Below are positions 36,403 through 45,024 of a DNA stretch of 64,000 bases, piece by piece. This DNA comes from Nonomuraea muscovyensis (GTDB taxonomy: Bacteria; Actinomycetota; Actinomycetes; Streptosporangiales; Streptosporangiaceae). Each line of letters begins with the position of its first letter. Within the stretch, counting starts at the first letter, position 1. A program made the position numbers and the translations under genes. The DNA is taken from contig NZ_JACHJB010000003.1 of assembly GCF_014207745.1 (NCBI RefSeq), forward strand, positions 806,001 through 870,000. Reading direction: 5' to 3'. Under the pieces are notes generated by a model that was not told where the DNA came from, did not search any database, and worked only from the letters and a program-made list of their open reading frames with translations.

Positions 36403-37344
36403 GTGCAGCTACGACTGCTCGCCCTGTTCGCCGGCCTGTGCGCGCTGACGGCCGGATGCGGCGCGCCGCCGGAGGCCACCGTGGTGACCGAACAGCGCCC
36501 GTCGGCCGTCCCGGAGTCGATCGCCCCGCCGGTGGACGCCGCGACGGCGGAGCGGGCGTTCGGGGTGCTCGCCGAGCTGGACGAGGCGTGGCGGCGGCGC
36601 GACTGCGCGGCCGTCGCCGAGCTCACCACGGGGGCGGAGAAGACGCTGGGCGGCCGTGCCTGCGAGGCGACCCGGAACGGCCGCCCAGCCCTCCCCGGCG
36701 ACCCGGTCTTCTTCCTGCCGGACGCGGGCGACTGGTTCGCCGCCCTGGCCAGGAAGCCGTCGCCCGCGTACTACGTGTTCCAGCTCGACGGGGACCGCTG
36801 GCGGCTGGCCGCCGGCCCCGTCCCGGCGCACGGCGAGCCGGTCTCCCCGGGAGACCCCGGCGTCGCGGCGGGCCGTGAGGTGGCCACGCGCGCCCGGCTG
36901 GTGCCGCAGCGCCATCTGACGTACCTCACCGACCCGGCCGGGGTGAACGGCGTGCGGTTCCCGTCCGGCGACCCCGTACGGAAGCTGCTGGACGAGCTCG
37001 CCGGCAAGCCCGCCGAGGTCGCGCCCGACCGCCTGTCGATCGACGTCGAGCTGGCCGGGGAGCCCGCCAGGACGGTCGCGCTGTCGACCGGCTCGGTGCT
37101 GGTCTTCGACGTGCTGCGGATCGGGTACGAGCAGCGCCCCGGACCGGGGCGGAAGGCGCTGAAGCGTCCGCTGGAGGGGTTGTCGCCGGAGGGCTCCGAG
37201 CTGGTCGTGCTGGCCAGCGTCGTCAGCGCCGCCGACGGCCCGACCACCGTGGGCCTGCGCCGGGGGCCTGCGCCGGGGGCCTGCGGGCTGAGCGAGGCCG
37301 CTGAACTGGGGCGCGGCTGCGTGGCAACCGATCCGTCCCGGTAA
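36403..37344 (+). CDS. Putative lipoprotein
   Basis: 313 residues from a GTG; signal LRLLALFAGLCALTAGC with the lipobox LTAGC. The body is a single alpha/beta domain of unknown family containing an NTF2-like start (ERAFGVLAELDEAWRRRDCAAVAEL) and several conserved-looking Trp and Pro residues. Four Cys remain in the mature part. It lies just upstream of purK, with the purK -10 overlapping its stop, so the two are probably separate transcription units. I do not recognise the family. Confidence 0.7.
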   Translation: MQLRLLALFAGLCALTAGCGAPPEATVVTEQRPSAVPESIAPPVDAATAERAFGVLAELDEAWRRRDCAAVAELTTGAEKTLGGRACEATRNGRPALPGDPVFFLPDAGDWFAALARKPSPAYYVFQLDGDRWRLAAGPVPAHGEPVSPGDPGVAAGREVATRARLVPQRHLTYLTDPAGVNGVRFPSGDPVRKLLDELAGKPAEVAPDRLSIDVELAGEPARTVALSTGSVLVFDVLRIGYEQRPGPGRKALKRPLEGLSPEGSELVVLASVVSAADGPTTVGLRRGPAPGACGLSEAAELGRGCVATDPSR

Positions 37345-37347
37345 GCT
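37342..37347 (+). promoter_or_regulatory. Possible -10 element of purK
   Basis: TAAGCT overlaps the end of the preceding gene and ends 8 nt before the purK GTG; there is no Shine-Dalgarno. Consistent with a leaderless start. Confidence 0.35.
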
Positions 37348-37355
37348 CACCACAC

Positions 37356-38504
37356 GTGAGTTCCTACAGCCCCATCGGCCCGGTCGTCGGCGTGGTCGGC
37401 GCGGGCCAGCTCGCCCGGATGACGCAGCAGCCCGCCATCGCGCTGGGCGTCGAGCTGCGGGTCCTGGCCAACACCGCTGACGAGAGCGCCGCCCGGGTCA
37501 TCGTCGACACCCGGATCGGCGACTACCGCGACCTCGGCGACCTGCGCGCGTTCGCCAAGGGCTGCGACGCGATCACGTTCGACCACGAGCACGTCCCCAC
37601 CGAGCACATCAGCGCGCTGGTCGCCGACGGGTTCTCGGTGCACCCGGGGGCGGAGGCGCTGGTCCACGCCCAGGACAAGGCGGTCATGCGCGAGCGGCTC
37701 ACCGCCATCGGCGCGCCCTGCCCGGCCTGGGCCAGGGTGTCCGGCGTCGAGGACGTCACGTCCTTCGCCGAGGCGCACGGCTGGCCGGTGGTCCTCAAGG
37801 CGATCAGGGGCGGCTACGACGGCCGGGGCGTGTGGGTGTGCCGCTCGGTCGCCGACGCCGAGGCCGCCTTCGCGGCCGGGGTGCCGCTGATGGCCGAGGC
37901 GTTCGTGCCGTTCGAGCGGGAGCTGGCCGTGCTGGTGGCCCGCTCGCCCCACGGGCAGGGCGTCAGCTACCCGGTCGTCGAGACCGTGCAGCAGGACGGC
38001 ATCTGCGTCGAGGTGCTCGCGCCCGCTCCCGGGCTCGACCCGGAGGAGGCGGCGCAGGCCCAGCGCATCGCCCTGCAGGTCGCCGACGAGCTGGGGGTGA
38101 CCGGGCTGCTGGCGGTCGAGATGTTCGACACGGGCCACGGGCTGGTGGTCAACGAGCTGGCCATGCGCCCCCACAACAGCGGCCACTGGACGATCGAGGG
38201 CGCGCGCACGTCGCAGTTCGAGCAGCACCTGCGGGCCGTCCTCGACCTGCCGCTCGGCTCGCCGGCCATGACCGCGCCCGTCGTCGTCATGGCCAACCTG
38301 CTCGGCGGCGACGACCCCGACCTGTTCAAGCGCTACGAGCACGTGATGGCCCACGACCCCGGCGTCAAGGTCCACTTCTACGGCAAGCAGGTGCGCCCCG
38401 GCCGCAAGATCGGCCACGTGACGGCCCTGGGCGACGATCTGGACGCGGTGCGCGCCCGGGCCCGCCACGCCGCCGTCTACCTCACCACGGGGGAGTACAC
38501 GTGA
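37356..38504 (+). CDS. purK: N5-carboxyaminoimidazole ribonucleotide synthase
   Basis: 382-residue ATP-grasp enzyme of purine synthesis that carboxylates AIR with ATP and bicarbonate. Family motifs include VVGVVGAGQLARMTQQPAIA at the N-terminus, DHEHVPTEHI, the ATP-binding PVVLKAIRGGYDGRGVW, and the metal-binding NELAMRPHNSGHWTIEG. It precedes purE in the same direction with a 34-nt gap, the usual actinobacterial purKE operon. Confidence 0.96.
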   Translation: MSSYSPIGPVVGVVGAGQLARMTQQPAIALGVELRVLANTADESAARVIVDTRIGDYRDLGDLRAFAKGCDAITFDHEHVPTEHISALVADGFSVHPGAEALVHAQDKAVMRERLTAIGAPCPAWARVSGVEDVTSFAEAHGWPVVLKAIRGGYDGRGVWVCRSVADAEAAFAAGVPLMAEAFVPFERELAVLVARSPHGQGVSYPVVETVQQDGICVEVLAPAPGLDPEEAAQAQRIALQVADELGVTGLLAVEMFDTGHGLVVNELAMRPHNSGHWTIEGARTSQFEQHLRAVLDLPLGSPAMTAPVVVMANLLGGDDPDLFKRYEHVMAHDPGVKVHFYGKQVRPGRKIGHVTALGDDLDAVRARARHAAVYLTTGEYT

Positions 38505-38538
38505 GCGAGATGTCCCCGCGACCCGCGAAGGAGACGGC

Positions 38539-39057
38539 GTGACCATCGGCATCGTCATGGGTAGCGACTCCGACTGGCCCGTGATGAAGGCGGCGGCCGA
38601 GGCCGTCGCGGAGTTCGGCGTGCCGTTCGAGGCCGACGTGGTCTCCGCGCACCGCATGCCCACCGAGATGATCGACTACGGCCGCCAGGCCGCCTCCCGG
38701 GGCCTGCGCGTCATCATCGCCGGAGCGGGCGGGGCGGCCCACCTGCCCGGCATGCTCGCCTCGGTGACGCCGTTGCCCGTCATCGGGGTGCCGGTGCCGC
38801 TGAAGTACCTCGACGGCATGGACTCCCTGCTGTCGATCGTCCAGATGCCCGCCGGGGTGCCCGTCGCCACCGTGGCCGTGGGCGGGGCGCGCAACGCGGG
38901 GCTGCTGGCCGTGCGCATCCTCGCCGCCGCCGACCCTGAGCTCCGGCGCCGCATGGAGGACTTCCAGGACCGCCTCAAGGACCAGGCGTACGCCAAGGGC
39001 GAGCGGCTGCGCGCCGAAGCGGCCACCCTGAGCACGCGGCCCACCGACACGCCATAA
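38539..39057 (+). CDS. purE: 5-(carboxyamino)imidazole ribonucleotide mutase
   Basis: 172-residue class I PurE, which converts N5-CAIR to CAIR. Motifs are IVMGSDSDWPVMK, VVSAHRMPTEM with the catalytic His, IIAGAGGAAHLPGMLASVTPLPVIGVP and SIVQMPAGVPVATVAVG. The GTG follows GAAGGAGACGGC, a good ribosome site. It is translated after purK, and a repeated hairpin region follows the stop. Confidence 0.97.
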   Translation: MTIGIVMGSDSDWPVMKAAAEAVAEFGVPFEADVVSAHRMPTEMIDYGRQAASRGLRVIIAGAGGAAHLPGMLASVTPLPVIGVPVPLKYLDGMDSLLSIVQMPAGVPVATVAVGGARNAGLLAVRILAAADPELRRRMEDFQDRLKDQAYAKGERLRAEAATLSTRPTDTP

Positions 39058-39081
39058 GCCCCGCCTGTGGGGTGACGACCA

Positions 39082-39150
39082 GGCCACGGAGGCCGTGGCC
39101 CATCGCGTCACGGAGGCCGTGGCCCATCGGGACACGGAGGCCACGGCCAG
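39082..39150. terminator. Repeated hairpins after purE
   Basis: GGCCACGG-AGG-CCGTGGCC (39082-39100) is a perfect 8-bp stem with a 3-nt loop 24 nt after the purE stop. The CACGGAGGCC core recurs with a 24-bp period at 39109 and 39133, giving 2.7 tandem copies, the second also foldable. It is probably a bidirectional terminator between purE and the convergent dehydrogenase gene; 39151-39265 shows nothing else. Confidence 0.6.
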
Positions 39151-39265
39151 GAGGACGGCGTTACGGCGGCCCGCCGTCATCCGGTCAGCGGGCGTCCTCC
39201 TGGAGGCCCGCAGCCCCGTGCGGCGGGTGGCGGCCTGCTTGGCCGTGCCGTAACAGCAGATGGAC

Positions 39266-40579
39266 CTACGGTCTGCCGAGCGCGCGGTAGTGCCAGCCGG
39301 CGGCGCGCCAGGTCTCGGCGTTGAGCGCGTTGCGTCCGTCGACGATCCTGCGCGTGGCGACGACCTGTCCCAGCGCCTCGGGGTCCAGGTCGACGAACTC
39401 CTGCCACTCCGTGAGCAGCAGCACCACGTGCGCCCCGCGGGCCGCCTCCAGCGCCGAGTCGCCGTACCTGAGCTCCGGGTGCGCCTTGCGGGCGTTGTCC
39501 AGCGCGATCGGGTCGTACACCGTCACCTGCCCGCCCTGTTGGCCTATCGTGACGGCCACGTCCAGCGCGGGCGAGTCGCGGATGTCGTCGGAGTTGGGCT
39601 TGAACGCGGCCCCCAGCACGCCGACCGTGCAGCCGTGGAACGAGCCGCCGGCGAGTTCGCGCGCCAGGTCCACCATGCGGGCGCGGCGGCGCATGTTGAT
39701 CGCGTCCACCTCGCGCAGGAACGTCAGCGCCTGGTCGGCGCCCAGCTCGCCCGCGCGGGCCATGAACGCGCGGATGTCCTTGGGCAGGCACCCGCCGCCG
39801 AACCCGAGACCGGCGTTCAGGAACCGGCCACCGATGCGGTCGTCGTAGGCCAGGGCCTCGGAGAGCTGCTTGACGTCGGCGTGCGCGGCCTCGCAGACCT
39901 CGGCCATGGCGTTGATGAACGAGATCTTGGTGGCCAGGAAGGCGTTGGCCGCGGTCTTGACCAGCTCGGCCGTCGCGAAGTCGGTCACCACCAACGGCAC
40001 GTCGCCCAGCGGCTGGTAGACCTCCCGCAGCACCTTCTCGGCCCGCTCGGACCGCACGCCGATCACGATGCGGTCGGGGGTGAGCGTGTCCTGCACGGCG
40101 AAGCCCTCGCGCAGGAACTCGGGGTTCCAGGCCAGCTCGGCCTCGATGCCCGCCGGGGCCAGCCGGGCGAGCTTGTCGGCGAGCCGGTTCGCGGTGCCGA
40201 CGGGGACGGTGGACTTGCCCACCACCAGGCACTCGCGGTCGAGGTGGGGGGCCAGCGACTCGACGGCGGCGTCCATGTAGGAGACGTCGGCGGCGTACTC
40301 GTCGCGCTTCTGCGGCGTGCCCACGCAGATGAAGTGCACGTCGCCGAAGGCGGCGGCCTCCTCGTAGGAGGTGGTGAAGCGCAGGCGGCCGGATTCGAGG
40401 CCCCGGCGCAGCACGGGTTCGAGCCCGGGCTCGTGGATGGGAAGCTCACCCTGGTTGAGACAGCGGACCTTGTCGGCGTCTATGTCGAGGCCCAGGACGT
40501 CGAATCCGAGATCCGCCATGCAGGCCGCATGCGTGATGCCCAGGTATCCGGTCCCGATCACCGTCAGGCGATATGGCAC
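39266..40579 (-). CDS. UDP-glucose 6-dehydrogenase family protein
   Basis: 437 residues, UDP-glucose/GDP-mannose dehydrogenase family, oxidising a sugar nucleotide C6 alcohol to the acid with two NAD. Features are the NAD-binding IGTGYLGITHAACMADLG, the Thr/Pro region VGKSTVPVGTA, the helical dimer segment with AELVKTAANAFLATKISFIN, and the catalytic Cys in GLGFGGGCLPKDIRAFM. UDP-glucose is the likeliest substrate; the product UDP-glucuronate would feed surface polysaccharide. The ATG is preceded by AAAGGAGCTC. Confidence 0.93.
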   Translation of the reverse strand: MPYRLTVIGTGYLGITHAACMADLGFDVLGLDIDADKVRCLNQGELPIHEPGLEPVLRRGLESGRLRFTTSYEEAAAFGDVHFICVGTPQKRDEYAADVSYMDAAVESLAPHLDRECLVVGKSTVPVGTANRLADKLARLAPAGIEAELAWNPEFLREGFAVQDTLTPDRIVIGVRSERAEKVLREVYQPLGDVPLVVTDFATAELVKTAANAFLATKISFINAMAEVCEAAHADVKQLSEALAYDDRIGGRFLNAGLGFGGGCLPKDIRAFMARAGELGADQALTFLREVDAINMRRRARMVDLARELAGGSFHGCTVGVLGAAFKPNSDDIRDSPALDVAVTIGQQGGQVTVYDPIALDNARKAHPELRYGDSALEAARGAHVVLLLTEWQEFVDLDPEALGQVVATRRIVDGRNALNAETWRAAGWHYRALGRP

Positions 40580-40692
40580 GAGTGAGCTCCTTTCGATCGC
40601 CCAGGCATGCTACCGGCCGCCGTTACCCCGTTCTGTGCCACCTGGGCCTTTTCACAAACCGTACCGACTGGTAACAAGATGCTCGGACGTCC

Positions 40693-40698
40693 TACTAT
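40693..40698 (+). promoter_or_regulatory. -10 element of the acyl-CoA dehydrogenase gene (leaderless type)
   Basis: TACTAT ends 6 nt before the ATG and no Shine-Dalgarno is present. This spacing places the transcription start at the start codon. Confidence 0.5.
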
Positions 40699-40704
40699 TC
40701 GTGC

Positions 40705-41868
40705 ATGAGCTTCCCTCTGTACGCGCCCGCCGAAGAGCACGACATGCTCCGGGAGACGGTCCGCGCCCTCGCCGACGAGAAGATCGCCCCGCGCGCCGCG
40801 GAGGCCGACGAAACCGAAGAGTTCCCCTGGGACGTCTACAAGGCGCTCGTCGGAGCCGACCTGCACGCGGTGCACGTGCCGGAGGAGTACGGCGGGGCGG
40901 GGGCCGACGCGCTCGCCACGGTCATCGTGATCGAGGAGGTGGCGCGGGCCTGCGCCTCGTCGTCCCTCATCCCGGCCGTGAACAAGCTGGGCACCGTCCC
41001 GCTGCTGCTGTCGGCCTCGGAGGAGCTGAAGCAGCGCTACCTGGCACCGGTGGCCCGAGGCGACGCCATGTTCTCGTACGCGCTGTCGGAGCCGGAGGCG
41101 GGCTCCGACGCGGCCGCGATGAAGACCCGCGCCGTCGCGGACGGCGACCACTACGTGCTCAACGGCACCAAGATGTGGATCACGAACGCGGGCGTGTCGG
41201 AGTACTACACGGTCATGGCCGTGACCGACCCGTCGGCCGGGGCCCGGGGCATCTCCGCGTTCGTCGTGGAGAAGTCAGACGAAGGCGTCTCGTTCGGGCC
41301 CAAGGAGAAGAAGCTCGGCATCAAGGCCTCCCCGACCCGCCAGGTCATCCTGGAGGACGTCCGCGTCCCTGCATCACGCCTGATCGGCGAGCCCGGCACC
41401 GGCTTCAAGACCGCCCTGGCCACGCTCGACCACACCCGCATCACCATCGCCGCGCAGGCCCTCGGCATCGCCCAGGGCGCCCTCGACTACGCCGTCGGCT
41501 ACGTCAAGGAGCGCAAGCAGTTCGGCAAGGCCGTCGCCGACTTCCAGGGCGTGCAGTTCATGCTGGCCGACATGGCCATGAAGCTTGAGGCGGCCAGGCA
41601 GCTCACCTACCACGCGGCGGCCAAGTCGGAGCTGGCCATGCACGGGCAGCCGCAGAAGGACCTGACGTTCCTGTCGAGCGCCGCCAAGTGCGCCGCCTCG
41701 GACGCCGCCATGGAGATCACCACGGACGCGGTCCAGCTCCTCGGCGGGTACGGCTACACCAAGGACTTCCCGGTCGAGCGCATGATGCGCGACGCCAAGA
41801 TCACCCAGATCTACGAGGGCACCAACCAGATCCAGCGTATGGTGATGGCCAGGCAGCTCCTGAAGTAG
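40705..41868 (+). CDS. Acyl-CoA dehydrogenase
   Basis: 387-residue FAD-dependent dehydrogenase. The flavin and substrate-binding segments YALSEPEAGSDAAAMKT and NGTKMWITNAG are present, followed by the C-terminal helical domain with QFGKAVADFQGVQFMLADMA. The catalytic Glu lies in QIYEGTNQIQRMVMARQLL, the position used by short- and medium-chain enzymes. Chain-length preference is not decidable by eye. A conserved neighbour of purKE in actinobacteria. Confidence 0.95.
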   Translation: MSFPLYAPAEEHDMLRETVRALADEKIAPRAAEADETEEFPWDVYKALVGADLHAVHVPEEYGGAGADALATVIVIEEVARACASSSLIPAVNKLGTVPLLLSASEELKQRYLAPVARGDAMFSYALSEPEAGSDAAAMKTRAVADGDHYVLNGTKMWITNAGVSEYYTVMAVTDPSAGARGISAFVVEKSDEGVSFGPKEKKLGIKASPTRQVILEDVRVPASRLIGEPGTGFKTALATLDHTRITIAAQALGIAQGALDYAVGYVKERKQFGKAVADFQGVQFMLADMAMKLEAARQLTYHAAAKSELAMHGQPQKDLTFLSSAAKCAASDAAMEITTDAVQLLGGYGYTKDFPVERMMRDAKITQIYEGTNQIQRMVMARQLLK

Positions 41869-41881
41869 GCGTTGACATGCG

Positions 41882-41918
41882 GAAACCCGGCACGTGAGGG
41901 CGCGCGCTGCCGGGTTTC
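41882..41918. terminator. Stem-loop after the acyl-CoA dehydrogenase gene
   Basis: GAAACCCGGCA (41882-41892) and TGCCGGGTTTC (41908-41918) form a perfect 11-bp stem with a 15-nt loop, 13 nt after the stop. The T-rich right arm makes it a plausible intrinsic terminator. Confidence 0.75.
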
Positions 41919-42009
41919 GCGCGATGCCCGAGCCCTGTGGACTGGGCCGCGTTCCGTCGGTGTTCCGTGATCTGTACAGGCTGCTCGGAGGTTGCCATGA
42001 TCGCGTCTC

Positions 42010-42198
42010 ATGGACGTTGACGGCTTCTGGGCGATGATCGAGCGTTCCGCGCAGGAGACGGGTACAAGGGCGGAGAGCAAACTTCCCTTCCTGACGTACC
42101 ATGCGGAGCCTGATGGCGCGGAATGGGACTTCGAAGATGAAGCGGAGTTCATCCGCCGTCTACCGCGGATTGCTCGCCATCGCGGGATCACTCAATAG
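42010..42198 (+). CDS. Small protein, possible truncated DUF4240-like protein
   Basis: 62 codons starting MDVDGFWAMIERSAQETGTR, which resembles the N-terminus of DUF4240 proteins (MDxDxFWxLIExAR). The normal body of that family is missing, and the second half (AEWDFEDEAEFIRRLPRIAR) could be from the C-terminal side. This suggests an internal deletion, or an unrelated small gene. It borders a stretch of gene remnants. Confidence 0.4.
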   Translation: MDVDGFWAMIERSAQETGTRAESKLPFLTYHAEPDGAEWDFEDEAEFIRRLPRIARHRGITQ

Positions 42199-42264
42199 AT
42201 CCGGGCAGCAGGAAGCGGACCACGCCGTGGGAGAGGTCCGCTCGCTCCGCGAAGTCGTCGAGGG

Positions 42265-42495
42265 CTACGCGAGCTTCTGACTCTCGACACCGGTGGCCCG
42301 AGGGCGGAACAGCCGGTTGTCGATGGCTTGCCTGGCGCGTTCATGTGAGCCCGGCATCATGTGGGCATACACACGGAGGGTGAAGCCAGGGTCGGGATAG
42401 GCCGAGACGTGGCGCTTGATGGCCTCAGCGGCCCGGCCGGGCAGCGGTACGACCCGCTCACGGTCGTTCTTCGGCAGGGCGAAGACGTGGTCGGC
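42265..42495 (-). pseudogene. Remnant of a tyrosine recombinase (integrase), C-terminal end
   Basis: The minus-strand translation reads DHVFALPKNDRERVVPLPG and, after about 15 residues, FTLRVYAHMMPGSHERARQA before a stop at 42265. The second part matches the C-terminal tail of phage-type integrases, where the catalytic Tyr lies in a V-Y-A-H-M-M-P motif. The first part matches the strand region with K and R upstream. The intervening catalytic block (HxLRH) is missing, so the gene is deleted internally and inactive. It marks a former integrative element. Confidence 0.7.
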
Positions 42496-42548
42496 TCCAG
42501 CCGATCGCGTCCAGCACCGCCCGCAGGTCATGCACCATCGGCCCGCCC

Positions 42549-42617
42549 GTGGCCGCGGTCCGCCACGTGTACAAGGTCCTGCTCGCGCGTGGCATGCGCG
42601 GGTCCGTGATCTACGCG
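42549..42617 (+). pseudogene. Remnant of a DUF2075 (Schlafen group 3-like helicase) protein, C-terminal end
   Basis: The short plus-strand peptide RHVYKVLLARGMRGSVIYA closely resembles the terminal motif of DUF2075 proteins (N-x-Y-R-V-L-L-T-R-G-M-K-G-x-x-V-Y). Nothing upstream in frame belongs to that family, so it is a tail fragment. The surrounding 42199-42801 gap holds no complete gene. Confidence 0.5.
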
Positions 42618-42801
42618 GGGGGACCGTCGCCAAGATCGATGGGGCCCTCGCCCGTCCCCCGTGGACTGAGGGCGTCGCCGTCGCGCCCGTTGCCTCGGCG
42701 TGGGCGGTGTTCCGGGTCTTGCGGGAGGCGAGGGCTCCGCGCCCTGGCGGCGAGGCGTACTGAAGATCAGTTGGCGTGACGCTGCGGATATAGTGCACCA
42801 G

Positions 42802-44064
42802 ATGCACGCCGAGGACGAGATGCACGACGAGATCCTGCCCCACCTGCCGGACCCCGACGACGGCGGCCGGTGGCGGGCGCCCGCCCTCCGCGAGCAGCGG
42901 CTGTACGAGCTGATGCGGCGGGACGAGGCGGGCGAGGAGCGTGCCCACTACGAGTACCTGCGGCTCATCGCCGCCGAGGGGCTCTACCGGCCGGTGCCGC
43001 TGCCGGCCGCCGAGGGCAGCGACGGGACGGCGCCGCTCACGGTGATGACGTTGCAGGACGGCCGTCGCGTCGTGCCGGCGTACACGGTGGGCGTGCTGCC
43101 CCGGCCGCACCCGGAGGTGGTCTACGAGTTCACCACGCTCGGCGGCCTGGACGCCCTCTGGCCCGACGGGGTGGACATCCTGCTCGTCAACGGCGGGACG
43201 CCGTGCACCAAGTGGTTCCTGGCGGACGAGGACGAGCGCGAGGTCTGGCGCGATCTGCACGTCGAACTGTTCCAGCCGGACGGCATGTGCGACCGGGTCG
43301 AGACCCGCTGGACCGGTGCGCCCGACGACGAGGCCGTGCTCCGGGGCCTGGCCTGCGGCGCCCACCTCTGCTACGCCAACGGCGACGCCTGGAACACCCT
43401 CGACTGGCACGGCGCCGGCTACGCCAACGAGGTGGAGGGGCTCAGCCGTGACTGGGACATCGACGGCCGCGACGACTGGCTGGACACGCAGGAGCAACTG
43501 CTCCGCTGCGAGGTGAGCGCCTGGCAGTGGCACTTCGTCCTCGACGTGCGCAACCTGCTGATCCGCGAGAGCGGGAGCGCCAGGATCGACCCCGTGGCGT
43601 GGCGTGACCACGTCGAGACGGCCGTGCGCGCGCAGGCGGACGGCCCCGACGCCGCCGGCTTCGACGCCGCCACGCTCGACGCGCACGTCAGGATCCTGCG
43701 CGGCCTGGTGGGCGAGGTGATGCGGTACGAGGCGCGCTTCCGGGCCGACGGGCTGCTGCCGCCGGACGGGTACGTGCGCAGCGTCGCCGCCTGGGACCTC
43801 GGCCGGGCCTCGATGGTGGCGCGCCGCGGGCGGGGCGCCCGCTACGCGACCCAGGCGGAGCTGCGCGACGCCGTCGAACGGGCGGGCAAGGGCGCGCAGG
43901 GCGTGTACGGCTCGTGGGCCGAGTTCTCGGCCGGCTACGTCCTGGGCCGCTGCCTCCACTTCGACGAGGAGGCGTTCGGCGACTGGTACACGACGGTGCT
44001 GGACGCCCACCGGGCCCTGATGACCCACCCCGAGAGCCCCTGGGCCGCCATCCCCCTGCACTGA
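42802..44064 (+). CDS. DUF1266 domain-containing protein
   Basis: 420 residues. The N-terminal part resembles an SseB-like segment (DILLVNGGTPCTKWFLADED). The C-terminal half carries the DUF1266 pattern: a helical region beginning SRDWDIDGRDDWLDTQEQLL, followed by AWDLGRASMVARRGRGARYATQAEL and SWAEFSAGYVLGRCLHFDEE, where W-D-x-x-R and the GYxxGR motif are typical. The role of this family is unknown, but it is common near polymorphic-toxin or regulatory genes. GTG at 42793 is an alternative start; neither has a ribosome site. Confidence 0.75.
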   Translation: MHAEDEMHDEILPHLPDPDDGGRWRAPALREQRLYELMRRDEAGEERAHYEYLRLIAAEGLYRPVPLPAAEGSDGTAPLTVMTLQDGRRVVPAYTVGVLPRPHPEVVYEFTTLGGLDALWPDGVDILLVNGGTPCTKWFLADEDEREVWRDLHVELFQPDGMCDRVETRWTGAPDDEAVLRGLACGAHLCYANGDAWNTLDWHGAGYANEVEGLSRDWDIDGRDDWLDTQEQLLRCEVSAWQWHFVLDVRNLLIRESGSARIDPVAWRDHVETAVRAQADGPDAAGFDAATLDAHVRILRGLVGEVMRYEARFRADGLLPPDGYVRSVAAWDLGRASMVARRGRGARYATQAELRDAVERAGKGAQGVYGSWAEFSAGYVLGRCLHFDEEAFGDWYTTVLDAHRALMTHPESPWAAIPLH

Positions 44065-44167
44065 TCGAGGCCGGCGCCGTCTCCCCGAGCCCCGGCCGGG
44101 TGCGGGAGGACGAGGGCGCCGGGCAGGCCGAGGGTCCGCCTGCTGACCGGGACGGACCGGCGGCCGC

Positions 44168-44920
44168 CTAGCCTTGTCCGGTCAGCAGGCGGATGTCGCC
44201 CGTGCCGCTCCTGGCGACGATGGTCCGGTCGCTCGTGGTGCTCCTGAGCTGCGACCGCTCCTTGCCGTGCCGGCTCTCGGCCGTGATTTGGTAGGGGGCG
44301 TCCGGGACCGTGGCGGTGACGCGTCCGTCGCCGGAGCGCATCTCCAGCCGGGCCGGCGGTGCGGCGAACGACAGGTTGATGGTGCCCGTGGTGGTGCGCG
44401 CCACGACATCGGCGGACCTGAGCCGGTCGCCGGCGATCAGGCCGTCACCGCCCACCAGCCGCAGCCGCCCCGACGTGCCGTACACCCTGATGGGGCCCGG
44501 CGAGCTGACCTCCACGTCCTGGGCCAGCTCCCGGACGACGACGCCTTCGTCCGCGCTGCGGATCACCACACGCACCCCCGGCGGGACCCGGACGTGGTAG
44601 CGGGCGCCGCAGTCACCGAACACGATCGTGCAGTCGGCGCCCAGCCGCAGCGCGCCCCGGTCGAACGACCAGGAGGCGTTGTCGTCGTGGGCCGCCTTGC
44701 CGCGCAGCCACCGGTCCACCCGCACCTCACCCGCGGCGCCCGGCACGATGCGCAGCCCACCGATGGCGGAGGTGATCGTCACCGGGGCGCCCGGGCTCGG
44801 GTGGGGGAACGTGCGGGAGGTGTGCACCTCCTTGGCGTCCAGCTCCACTCCGCACGAGGAGGTGACCGCGACCAGCCCGGCCATCGCCGCCGCCGTCGCG
44901 GCTGCCGTGATACGTCTCAT
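44168..44920 (-). CDS. DUF4097-like beta-helix lipoprotein (putative adhesin)
   Basis: 250 residues. The signal peptide MRRITAAATAAAMAGLVAVT is followed by SSC, a lipobox with Cys at residue 23. The mature part is a repeating beta-strand pattern of the DUF4097/DUF4098 type: VTITSAIGGLRIVPGAAGEV, VRVVIRSADEGVVV, EVSSPGPIRVYGTSG, ARTTTGTINLSF, AESRHGKERSQLRS, VARSGTGDIRLLTGQG. Such proteins form a beta-helix on the cell surface; the function is unclear. Confidence 0.82.
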   Translation of the reverse strand: MRRITAAATAAAMAGLVAVTSSCGVELDAKEVHTSRTFPHPSPGAPVTITSAIGGLRIVPGAAGEVRVDRWLRGKAAHDDNASWSFDRGALRLGADCTIVFGDCGARYHVRVPPGVRVVIRSADEGVVVRELAQDVEVSSPGPIRVYGTSGRLRLVGGDGLIAGDRLRSADVVARTTTGTINLSFAAPPARLEMRSGDGRVTATVPDAPYQITAESRHGKERSQLRSTTSDRTIVARSGTGDIRLLTGQG

Positions 44921-45024
44921 GTGGTGATCGTCGCCTGGCGCGGGCGCCGCGCCATCGGCCATCCGACCGAGTCACCCTCCTCCGTTCGGCCGCCGTTTCG
45001 CCGGGGCGGCCGGGCGGAGCGGCG

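Noticed and set aside
39072..39290. Small frame in the purE downstream region
   Set aside because: It is made of the tandem 24-bp hairpin repeats and translates to Arg/Pro/Trp-rich sequence without a family.
42265..44061. 598-codon minus-strand frame antisense to the DUF1266 gene
   Set aside because: Only the last 75 residues have meaning (integrase tail); the rest is a shadow of the DUF1266 gene.
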